From assembly GCA_016177355.1 (NCBI GenBank), contig JACOVL010000049.1, forward strand, positions 1-5,498: 5,498 bases of DNA. The letters are read 5' to 3'. Positions 1 through 5,498 of this stretch are shown here, piece by piece. The translations under genes were made by a program, and so were the position numbers. Each line of letters starts with the position of its first letter. The stretch's first letter is position 1. Source of the DNA: Betaproteobacteria bacterium (GTDB lineage: Bacteria > Pseudomonadota > Gammaproteobacteria > Burkholderiales > SG8-41). Below the pieces are notes generated by a model that worked only from the letters and a program-made list of their open reading frames with translations, made no database searches and was not told the origin of the DNA.

Positions 1-754
1 CGAAATAAGCGGCCAGCGCATCGCCCAGCGCCTGCGGCTTGACCTTGAATTCCTCGGTCAGCACCGTCTCCATGTCGAGGTTCTTGCGCCGCGCCGAGCG
101 CTGCGCCAGTTCCAGCTCTTCCGCCGATATCACCGCGCCGGTCACCAGGCCGTCGTACTTGGTGCGCACCTGCATCATCGGCCCCTGGCGCTGGCGGAAC
201 GCGATCGCCAGCGTCTCGGCGAGCTGCGTCACGCCCTCCTCCATCACCGGCGGGAACGGCTGCCCCGCCTTGGAGTTGATGATCTGCACGACGCCGATCA
301 GCTCCTTGCTCTTGGCCTCCAGCACGGGCGCGACCAGCATCTGCTTGGTGCGGTAGCCGGTCTTGGCGTCCACCGCCTTGAGGAAATTCAGTTGCGGGCT
401 GTACGACTTGAGCTCGGCGTCGTCGTAGACGTCCCGGATATTGATCAAGCGCTTGCTGGAGGCGACGAAACCGGCGACCGATTGCTCGTTGATCGGCAGC
501 TTGATATCCTTGAACGAGCCGAGCCCGGTCTTGACCTTGGAGATGATCGAGCCCTTGTCCTCGCTCGTGAGATAGATCGTCAGGCGGTCCGCGTTGAACA
601 GGTTGCACAGTTCCTGCGACAGCTCGAGGATGATCTCGTCGATGTTCTTGGTCGCGTGGACCTTGTTCGTGACCGCCTGCAGCTTGGTCTGGAACTGCAG
701 CTTCTCGGCCAGGTTTTCCTGGCTGGCCGGCTTGCTCTGAAGTACGGTACTCAT
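1..754 (-). CDS. GAF-domain protein, N-terminal part of a probable GspE/PilB-type ATPase (truncated at left window edge)
   Basis: The frame is open from the ATG at 754-752 to the window edge (251 codons, no stop), so the C-terminal part is missing. Residues 15-190 read as a GAF domain: an N-terminal helix, then hydrophobic strands such as ADRLTIYL (55-62), a central SVAGFVASSKRLINIRD stretch (92-108) and the closing ELIGVVQIINSK (151-162) followed by a long helix. Residues 199-251 (ISAEELELAQRSARRKNLD and on to LGDALAAYF) resemble the helical N-terminal domain of type II secretion/type IV pilus ATPases (GspE_N/MshEN-like), so I infer a GAF-GspE_N-ATPase protein. The Walker motifs that would prove it are outside the window. 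The start is backed by GGTGAGG at 766-760, 5 nt upstream. It lies 33 bp after the MBL gene and is probably cotranscribed. Alternative: a GAF protein with another output. The GAF call is firm; the ATPase call is moderate. Confidence 0.8.
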   Translation of the reverse strand, partial: MSTVLQSKPASQENLAEKLQFQTKLQAVTNKVHATKNIDEIILELSQELCNLFNADRLTIYLTSEDKGSIISKVKTGLGSFKDIKLPINEQSVAGFVASSKRLINIRDVYDDAELKSYSPQLNFLKAVDAKTGYRTKQMLVAPVLEAKSKELIGVVQIINSKAGQPFPPVMEEGVTQLAETLAIAFRQRQGPMMQVRTKYDGLVTGAVISAEELELAQRSARRKNLDMETVLTEEFKVKPQALGDALAAYF

Positions 755-759
755 GGCAA

Positions 760-766
760 CCTCACC
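760..766 (-). promoter_or_regulatory. Ribosome binding site of the GAF-domain gene
   Basis: GGTGAGG on the minus strand lies 5 nt before the ATG at 754-752. It is the clearest Shine-Dalgarno-like sequence near this gene and supports the chosen start. It sits in the 33 bp gap after the MBL stop codon, where I see no terminator. Confidence 0.6.
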
Positions 767-787
767 CTGGCTCGGTTCGTGTTCCGG

Positions 788-1555
788 TCAAAATTCGAAT
801 ACCTGGTTGTTCTGCAGCATCCGCGGCCTGCGCCCCCTCACCTTCACCGCGATTTCCTCCATGATCAACTCGGATTCGCGCGGCTTCAAGTGCGTGATGA
901 AGATCTCGGGGGATCTCTTGAGCTTGGCGAGCTCGCCGGCGAGCAGGCTCGGGCACAGGTGCCTGGAAACAACCGCCAGCTTCCGCTCGCGGTCCGAGAG
1001 CGCGGACTCGATGATGAGATACTTCAGGTTCGCGATCTTGTTGACCTTCGGCCACAGCGCGTCGTTGGTCGTGGTATCGCCGGTGAACACCAGGCTCGCC
1101 TTGCCGGAATCGAGGTGATAGCCCACCGCCGGCACTACGTGATTGGCGGGCAGCGGCGTGATCCTGCGCCCGTTCAAGGCCACCGTGCCGCCCAGCGCCA
1201 CGGTTTCGTAACGCAGCATCGGGTTCTTTGCGTTCGGGATCTGGCTGAAGTCCGGCCACAGCTTCCAGTTGAACAAATGGTCCTTGATGATCTTCAGCGT
1301 CTCCTGCGTGGCATGCAGCGTCAACGGCTTCTTGTCGCGCATCCATCCCACGGTATCCACCATGAACGGGATGGAGGCGGCGTGATCCATGTGGGAATGC
1401 GTGAGGAATACATGATCGATCTGCGCCATCTCGTTGATCGAGAGATCGCCCACGCCGGTGCCCGCGTCTATCAGGATATCGTGGTCGAGCAGCAGCGAGG
1501 TGGTCCGCAGGTCCCCACCGATGCCGCCGCTGCAGCCTAGGACCCTGAGCTTCAC
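788..1555 (-). CDS. Metallo-beta-lactamase-fold hydrolase, probable class II 3',5'-cyclic-nucleotide phosphodiesterase
   Basis: A complete 255-residue soluble protein with no signal peptide or membrane segment. It has the full MBL-fold metal site: H53-x-H55-x-D57-H58 in THSHMDHAASIPF, H139 in PANHVVPAVGYH, D160 in VFTGDTTTN and H222 in FITHLKP, which predicts a dinuclear metal hydrolase. The N-terminal RVLGCSGGIGGDLRTTS and the HSHMDHAASIP motif resemble class II cyclic nucleotide phosphodiesterases (PDEase_II), which hydrolyse cAMP/cGMP to the 5'-monophosphate. The start is GTG at 1555-1553 and shares the bases GTGA with the TGA of the adenylate cyclase, which implies translational coupling. 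A weak GGAAG lies 11 nt upstream. The RVLGCSGG family start leaves little room for an alternative. Adjacency to a cyclase is the main reason to prefer cAMP as substrate; other MBL activities (RNase Z-like, other phosphodiesters) cannot be excluded from sequence alone. Confidence 0.87.
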   Translation of the reverse strand: MKLRVLGCSGGIGGDLRTTSLLLDHDILIDAGTGVGDLSINEMAQIDHVFLTHSHMDHAASIPFMVDTVGWMRDKKPLTLHATQETLKIIKDHLFNWKLWPDFSQIPNAKNPMLRYETVALGGTVALNGRRITPLPANHVVPAVGYHLDSGKASLVFTGDTTTNDALWPKVNKIANLKYLIIESALSDRERKLAVVSRHLCPSLLAGELAKLKRSPEIFITHLKPRESELIMEEIAVKVRGRRPRMLQNNQVFEF

Positions 1556-3810
1556 TTGGTCTCAAACTTCCAGACGCCATCCCAGTCGGCTCCAGGTGGG
1601 TTTGCCCGCAGGCGCCCGATCCGCTCAAGGAACTCGTCGTAGAGCCCGCCGTCGGCGGTCATTTTCCTGAGGTTGAGGAGCTGCAACTCAGCCATGTCCC
1701 AATCCCGCGCGCGGTATAGTCTAAGCGCTTGATTCCATATCTTTATTTCATCCAGCTTGGCTCGATCTACCGCGCCCTCCAGGCCGAGCGGCTGGTAGAT
1801 CGCGACCGGCTCGTCCTTGCCCTTCACCCGCACCCGGTCTACTTCGCGGCAAACGAACCCGGAAATCCTGCTCTTGGTGCCCTCGCCGATAATGATATCA
1901 GCCCCATACTGCTTTGTGATGCCTTCGAGCCGTGAGCCCAGGTTCACGGCATCGCCCATCACCGTGTAGGCCTTGCGGATTTTCGAGCCCATGTCGCCGA
2001 CGCGCATCGTGCCCGAGTTGACGCCGATGCCGATCTTGAACGTCGGCCAGCCTTTCGCCTTGAACTTCTCGTTGAGCGCCTTGGCCTCGCTCTGCATGTC
2101 GAGCGCCGCCAGCACGGCGTTCTTCGCGTGCTCGGCGTCGGCCACGGGAGCGCCCCAGAACGCCATGATCGCGTCGCCGATGTACTTGTCGAGCGTGCCG
2201 CGGTGCCGCTCGCGGATCGCCAGGCTCATCGTGGTCAGATACTCGTTGATATAGACGGCGAGGTCCTCGGGGGTCAGGCTCTCGGATATCGTCGTGAACC
2301 CGCGCACGTCCGAGAACAGCACCGAAAGCTCCTCGGCGCGCGGCGCCATGTTGAATTGCTCGGGGTTCGCCGCCATCTTGTCCACGAGTTCCGGCGGCAC
2401 GTACTGCCCGAACAAGCCGGTGATCTGGCGCATGCCGCGCGCCTCGATGAAGAAGCCGTAGGCCATGTTGAGGGTAAAAAGCGCCAGTATCATCACCAGA
2501 CCCGCAGCGAGCGGCAGCACCAGGTGCCCGTAGTGGAACACCGCCACGTTCGTCACCAGCACGAGCAACAGTGCGACGACCGTGATCAGGGTCGAAACCA
2601 GCGGACCCAGGAACGGCAGCAGCAGCGCCATCGCCAGCCCGGAAACGAGGAGCAGCGTGAACTCGGCGCCGAGCACGTACGGGGGGCGCTGCTTGATGTT
2701 GCCGTCGAGCATGCCCGCGATCATGTTCGCGTGCACTTCGACCCCCGGGTAGACGGAGCCCACCGGCGTGGCCCGAAGGTCGAGCAGCCCCGGCGCGGTC
2801 GTGCCCACCAGCACGATCTTGCCCTTGAGCTCCGCCGCGTCCACGCGCTCGTTCAGCACGTCCACGATCGAGATGTACTTGAAGCTCCCCTTGTGCCCGC
2901 GATACGGAACCAGCGCGCTCGCGGTGTCGTCCACCGGGATCCGCAACGAGCCGACATTCAGCCACTCGAGATCCGGATAGCCTCTGCGTGAAAGCGCCGT
3001 GTCCGGGGAAAGCGCCTTTACCTCCGGCGAGCCGAGCAGCACGCGCACCATCGCCAGCGAGAGCGGCTCGAAAAACGCGCCGTTGTGCTCGGCGAGCATC
3101 GGCACGCGCCGCACGATACCGTCGTCGTCGGTCCACGAGTTGAAGTGGCCGGCACTGGCCGCGGCTTTCTGCAACACGCCCAGGTTCGCCGTGTAGCCGC
3201 CCCACGATGTCGTCCTGATCGTCCGGCCCACGAAAGACTTGGAGGTGAAGATCGGCGCGGGCAGCATCCCCTTTTTCCGGGCCGTCGCAGAGTCCTCCTC
3301 CAGGAAGATGTAGCCCATCACGACAGGCCGGCCCTTCATTTTGCGCGCGAGGATGTCGTCATATTCGAGAAACGGCTTGAGCTGCTTCAGCACCGAGTGA
3401 TACTGGGGGACTTCCCGCAGCTCGCGTTCGGACAGCCTTTCCAGCACGCGGATGCCGGACGACTCGTCGCGCTCGGCGAACACCACGTCGAAGCCGGCGA
3501 TCGCCACGCCGTACTTGTCGAACAACACGTCCAGCAGCAGCGCGAGCCGGTCGCGCGGCCATGGCCAGCGGCCTTCGCCGCCCTTCTCCTTCTCGGCGAG
3601 GCTCTTCTCGTCGATGTCCAGGATGACGATGCGGGGATCCACCGTGCGCGGCATGGTGAGCCGCAGCCGCGTGTCGTAGATGATCGCCTCGAGGTTTCCG
3701 ATGAGAGGCAGCTCCAGCCCCCACAGCCTGACGACGTGAACGAGGAAGACCAGCACCACGACCAGGCCGATGATGATCCGCGCCAGATGCTTTTTTATCA
3801 CCGCCAGCAT
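1552..3810 (-). CDS. CHASE2-domain transmembrane class III adenylate cyclase
   Basis: Residues are numbered from an upstream GTG at 3816; the preferred ATG is codon 3, giving 752 aa. A transmembrane helix at about 12-30 is followed by a large extracytoplasmic CHASE2 sensor (about 35-375; landmarks RWPWPRDR at 83-90, FDVVFAERD at 109-117, DDDGIVRRVPM at 230-240, GKIVLVGTTAPG at 332-343, YPGVEVHANMI at 356-366). Three more helices lie at about 381-457, giving a four-helix topology with both ends in the cytoplasm. The cyclase domain (about 492-678) has every catalytic residue: metal-binding D503 (LFSDVRGFT) and D548 (DKYIGDAIMAFWG), adenine-selecting K544 and T618 (AYTVMGDAVN), and N625 and R629. 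It should work as a homodimer converting ATP to cAMP; T618 in place of Asp suggests class IIIb. The tail (about 684-754) has a TPR-like helix pair and ends PPGADWDGVWKFETK. The stop overlaps the phosphodiesterase start. The CHASE2 ligand is unknown. Confidence 0.95.
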   Translation of the reverse strand: MLAVIKKHLARIIIGLVVVLVFLVHVVRLWGLELPLIGNLEAIIYDTRLRLTMPRTVDPRIVILDIDEKSLAEKEKGGEGRWPWPRDRLALLLDVLFDKYGVAIAGFDVVFAERDESSGIRVLERLSERELREVPQYHSVLKQLKPFLEYDDILARKMKGRPVVMGYIFLEEDSATARKKGMLPAPIFTSKSFVGRTIRTTSWGGYTANLGVLQKAAASAGHFNSWTDDDGIVRRVPMLAEHNGAFFEPLSLAMVRVLLGSPEVKALSPDTALSRRGYPDLEWLNVGSLRIPVDDTASALVPYRGHKGSFKYISIVDVLNERVDAAELKGKIVLVGTTAPGLLDLRATPVGSVYPGVEVHANMIAGMLDGNIKQRPPYVLGAEFTLLLVSGLAMALLLPFLGPLVSTLITVVALLLVLVTNVAVFHYGHLVLPLAAGLVMILALFTLNMAYGFFIEARGMRQITGLFGQYVPPELVDKMAANPEQFNMAPRAEELSVLFSDVRGFTTISESLTPEDLAVYINEYLTTMSLAIRERHRGTLDKYIGDAIMAFWGAPVADAEHAKNAVLAALDMQSEAKALNEKFKAKGWPTFKIGIGVNSGTMRVGDMGSKIRKAYTVMGDAVNLGSRLEGITKQYGADIIIGEGTKSRISGFVCREVDRVRVKGKDEPVAIYQPLGLEGAVDRAKLDEIKIWNQALRLYRARDWDMAELQLLNLRKMTADGGLYDEFLERIGRLRANPPGADWDGVWKFETK

Positions 3811-3818
3811 CGCCACAT

Positions 3819-3823
3819 CCCCC
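3819..3823 (-). promoter_or_regulatory. Ribosome binding site deciding the adenylate cyclase start
   Basis: A GGGGG run on the minus strand lies 8 nt before the ATG at 3810-3808 but only 2 nt before the in-frame GTG at 3816-3814. A second purine-rich site, AAGGAG at 3838-3833, is 16 nt from the GTG, which is too far. Spacing therefore favours the ATG. The choice changes the protein by only two residues. Confidence 0.5.
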
Positions 3824-3857
3824 GTGTTACCGCTCCTTCACCGTTCTATTTCGGGCC

Positions 3858-3880
3858 AGAAACAAAGGCCGGAGACCGGC
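3858..3880 (-). terminator. Possible weak intrinsic terminator or attenuator between the FHA and cyclase genes
   Basis: On the minus strand GCCGG-TCT-CCGGC (3880-3868) can form a 5-bp GC stem with a 3-nt loop, followed at once by CTTTGTTTCT. This is the arrangement of a rho-independent terminator, but the stem is short and the T tract is interrupted. It could partly separate phosphatase-FHA transcription from that of the cyclase. Readthrough is likely, so an operon covering all five genes is not excluded. Confidence 0.35.
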
Positions 3881-3897
3881 ACGCCACGCCGATATCC

Positions 3898-3912
3898 GGC
3901 CCGAGCCGGGCC
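3898..3912 (-). repeat. Perfect 6-bp inverted repeat (hairpin) just after the FHA gene
   Basis: GGCCCG-AGC-CGGGCC on the plus strand (GGCCCG-GCT-CGGGCC in the transcript) is a perfect 6-bp GC-only stem with a 3-nt loop, starting 14 nt after the FHA stop codon. No T run follows directly; the second hairpin comes 17 nt further on. It may protect the 3' end of the phosphatase-FHA mRNA or form a tandem hairpin with the second one. In GC-rich DNA a stem of this size can also arise by chance. Confidence 0.4.
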
Positions 3913-3926
3913 CGCCCACGCAGCCG

Positions 3927-4685
3927 CTACTTCTTGATGAAAAACTCCATCTTCACGCCGGCCAGCTCGATCACGTCGTGATCGTTGAGCTGCCGGGCCT
4001 GGGCGTCAACCACCTTGCCGTTGACCACCGGGAAGCTGGCGCCCTCGACGTGCGTGATGAAGTAGCCGTGCGGGCGGCGCGTGATGACGGCCACCTGGAC
4101 GCCCGGCTTGCCGAGCGTGGTCAGATTCTTGGTGAGGTCCAGCTCCTTGCCGGCGCTCGGGCCGGTGAGAATCTGGACCGCGCCCAGCAACTGTGCCTCG
4201 GCCGCGGGCGGCGCCTTGGGCGCAACGGCCGCCGGTGGCGCGGCAGCGGGCGGCGGCTTGGGCGCGGCGGCCGGGGCGGCGCCGGCCTGCATCGCCTGGG
4301 TGTCGCTGAATGCCTTGGGCGCGGCGGTAACCTTCGGCGGGCGCGCCATCACCATGGTCTTCTCGAAGTCGTCCGCCGCGGTCTGCCCGGCGCCGGCGGC
4401 TTCGGTAATGTACTTGAGCTTGTACTTGCCGATCTCGACCACGTCGTTGTTCTGCAGGATGTGCTTCTTGATCGGGTTGCCGTTGACGAGCGTCCCGTTG
4501 GTGCTGCCCAGGTCCTCGAGGAAGGAGTCGTTCAGGATGGTGACGATGCAGGCATGCTCGCTGCTCACCGCCAGATTCTCGATCTGGATATCGTTTTGCG
4601 GCTTGCGCCCGATGGTAATGCGTTCCTTGTCGATCGGGATCTCCCGGATCACCGATCCTTCCAGACTGAGAATCAACTTCGCCAT
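3927..4685 (-). CDS. Protein with two FHA domains and an Ala/Pro-rich linker
   Basis: A complete 252-residue soluble protein. The N-terminal FHA domain (about 1-95) carries the phosphothreonine-binding signature: G26-R27 (ITIGRKPQNDI), S41/S42 and H44 (AVSSEHA), N63-G64 (LGSTNGT) and N68-G69. A linker holding DFEKTMVMARPP (T110) leads into a low-complexity Ala/Pro stretch (about 134-164). The C-terminal part (about 167-252) looks like a second, degenerate FHA fold: it has G192 in TLGKPG and N222-G223 in VVNGK, ends NDHDVIELAGVKMEFFIKK, and lacks the GR, SxxH and TNG core. The first domain probably binds phosphothreonine on a partner or on its own linker. The ATG at 4685-4683 has GGCGGGGA 7 nt upstream (4700-4693), next to the phosphatase stop. 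The gene follows the phosphatase by 15 bp, so cotranscription is very likely. The family is clear; the partner is unknown. Confidence 0.93.
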   Translation of the reverse strand: MAKLILSLEGSVIREIPIDKERITIGRKPQNDIQIENLAVSSEHACIVTILNDSFLEDLGSTNGTLVNGNPIKKHILQNNDVVEIGKYKLKYITEAAGAGQTAADDFEKTMVMARPPKVTAAPKAFSDTQAMQAGAAPAAAPKPPPAAAPPAAVAPKAPPAAEAQLLGAVQILTGPSAGKELDLTKNLTTLGKPGVQVAVITRRPHGYFITHVEGASFPVVNGKVVDAQARQLNDHDVIELAGVKMEFFIKK

Positions 4686-4692
4686 GGTGGTA

Positions 4693-4700
4693 TCCCCGCC
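4693..4700 (-). promoter_or_regulatory. Ribosome binding site of the FHA gene
   Basis: GGCGGGGA on the minus strand is 7 nt from the ATG at 4685-4683 and directly follows the TAA stop of the phosphatase gene. Ribosomes finishing the phosphatase would release next to this site, which favours coupled expression of the pair. Confidence 0.55.
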
Positions 4701-5498
4701 TTATCTAAACCAAGCTTTCAATTTCTCCAGCCATCCGGCATGTGCCGGAAAATCCTTCACTACCCTCACCAGTATCACCGAAATGTTGTCGCGCCCGCCG
4801 TTGTCATTGGCCTGTTGCACCAGCTGCTGCGCCGCGAGCGGCAGGTTGGCCTGCAGCGAGGCGAGCGTCAACTGGATGTCCTCATCGGTCACCATGTCGC
4901 TCAGTCCGTCCGAGCACAGCAGGTAAACGTCGCCCGGCTGCGCCGGATACGAGTGGACTTCGGCCTCGACCTCCGGGTCGATGCCGACGGCGCGCGTGAC
5001 CAGGTTCTTGTTCTGCGAGAACCTGGCCTGCTCCTTGGTTATCATGCCGCTATCTATCTGTTCCTGCAACAAAGAATGGTCGCGGGTGACCTGCTCCAGG
5101 GTCCCGCCGCGCATCCGGTACAGCCGCGAGTCCCCGACGTGCCCGACGGCAATCTGGTTGTCGTGCCACAGCGCGACCACCAGGGTCGTCCCCATGCCTG
5201 AATACTGCGGCTGGCTTTGCGATGCCTGGTAGATGGCGGAGTTCGCGCGCACGGCATGCTCGGCGATGAGCGCTTCCGCCGCCCCGCTGTCGAAATTCTC
5301 CGGTTCCTTGTCGGCCAGCGCCTTCTTCACCTCGGAGGAGATCAACGCCGCCGCGATACCGCTCGCGACCTCTCCCGCGTTGTAGCCGCCCATCCCGTCC
5401 GCCAGCACCGCCAGGCCGATCCCGGCGTCGGCGGTGATGCTGTCCTCGTTGTGCGACCGCACCATGCCGGGATGGGTGGCGGTTGCGACTTCCAGGGC
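4701..5498 (-). CDS. PP2C-family (PPM) Ser/Thr protein phosphatase, 5' end beyond the right window edge
   Basis: 265 residues are visible, numbered from the first codon at the edge. The frame stays open upstream of the ATG at 5465, and those 11 extra codons (ALEVATATHPG) match the usual first strand of bacterial PP2C proteins that leads into the RxxNED motif. The true start is therefore outside the window, probably only a few codons away. Motifs in order: R14-S-H-N-E-D19, A-D34-G-M-G-G38, GMGTTLVVAL (101-110), VGHVGDSRLYR (118-128), DHSLLQEQ, LCSDGLSD with D197, and GGRDNISVI with D237. D19, D34, D197 and D237 are the expected Mn/Mg-binding aspartates, so the enzyme should be active. No membrane segment is present; it is cytoplasmic and dephosphorylates pSer/pThr. 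It resembles the PrpC/Stp type that opposes Hanks-type kinases. The FHA gene follows after 15 bp; no kinase is visible in the window. Confidence 0.94.
   Translation of the reverse strand, partial: ALEVATATHPGMVRSHNEDSITADAGIGLAVLADGMGGYNAGEVASGIAAALISSEVKKALADKEPENFDSGAAEALIAEHAVRANSAIYQASQSQPQYSGMGTTLVVALWHDNQIAVGHVGDSRLYRMRGGTLEQVTRDHSLLQEQIDSGMITKEQARFSQNKNLVTRAVGIDPEVEAEVHSYPAQPGDVYLLCSDGLSDMVTDEDIQLTLASLQANLPLAAQQLVQQANDNGGRDNISVILVRVVKDFPAHAGWLEKLKAWFR

Larger units (their letters stand above)
3811..3926. other. Intergenic region between the FHA and cyclase genes
   Basis: This is the only sizeable gap in the window (about 115 bp). It holds the two hairpins and the cyclase ribosome binding site listed separately. 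I found no convincing -35/-10 pair for a sigma70 promoter and no clear operator palindrome apart from the hairpins. If the cyclase, phosphodiesterase and GAF genes have their own promoter, it should lie here or inside the end of the FHA gene. Confidence 0.6.

Noticed and set aside
392..1540. Long plus-strand open frame of 382 codons
   Set aside because: It lies antisense to the MBL and GAF genes, has a repetitive Arg/Leu/Asp/Gln-rich composition with no recognisable domain, and is explained as a GC-rich shadow frame.
1898..3205. Second minus-strand frame of 435 codons inside the cyclase gene
   Set aside because: Overlaps the cyclase in another frame and is Arg/Gly/Ala-rich low-complexity translation; the cyclase frame carries all the motifs.
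3824..3866. Possible promoter upstream of the cyclase (TTGTTT with an A/T-rich patch downstream)
   Set aside because: No -10-like hexamer at suitable spacing from the TTGTTT; the A/T-rich patch is too close, so it is not reported as a promoter.
2128..3981. Two further long plus-strand frames (2128-2991 and 3085-3981)
   Set aside because: Antisense to the cyclase, Arg/His/Gln-rich, with no domain signature; shadow frames.
4200..4290. GC-rich repetitive stretch that could be taken for a DNA repeat
   Set aside because: It encodes the Ala/Pro linker of the FHA protein in frame; the repetition is from GCG/CCG codons, not a separate repeat element.
3978..5201. Long plus-strand open frame of 407 codons
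   Set aside because: Antisense to the FHA and phosphatase genes, which have clear family motifs. Its Gly/Arg-rich part simply mirrors the Ala/Pro linker.

Overview
The window looks like chromosomal DNA from a GC-rich Gram-negative bacterium, most likely a betaproteobacterium. This is inferred from the protein style and gene order, not from a marker gene. It is densely coded, and every gene I can support lies on the minus strand, so transcription runs from high to low coordinates. No RNA gene, mobile element, CRISPR array or phage-like sequence was seen.

In transcription order the layout is: (1) 5498-4701, a PP2C-family Ser/Thr protein phosphatase whose first few codons lie beyond the right edge; (2) 4685-3927, a protein with two FHA domains joined by an Ala/Pro-rich linker, 15 bp downstream of the phosphatase; (3) a gap of about 115 bp (3926-3811) with two GC-rich hairpins, the second followed by a short T-rich stretch; (4) 3810-1552, a membrane-bound CHASE2-class III adenylate cyclase; (5) 1555-788, a metallo-beta-lactamase-fold protein resembling class II cyclic-nucleotide phosphodiesterases, whose GTG start overlaps the cyclase stop codon; (6) 754-1, the N-terminal 251 residues of a GAF-domain protein that appears to continue into a GspE/PilB-type secretion or pilus ATPase beyond the left edge.

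The genes read as a two-part signalling cassette. The phosphatase and FHA protein are the eraser and reader of Thr phosphorylation, and imply a Hanks-type kinase nearby but outside the window. The cyclase and MBL protein would make and hydrolyse cAMP. The GAF-ATPase is a possible output, connecting signalling to a type IV pilus or type II secretion-like machine. The most interesting points are the four-base overlap of a putative cAMP-making and cAMP-degrading enzyme, the candidate phosphothreonine switch in the FHA linker, and the GAF module on a secretion-type ATPase directly downstream. The individual families are known; the connections between them are inference from context.
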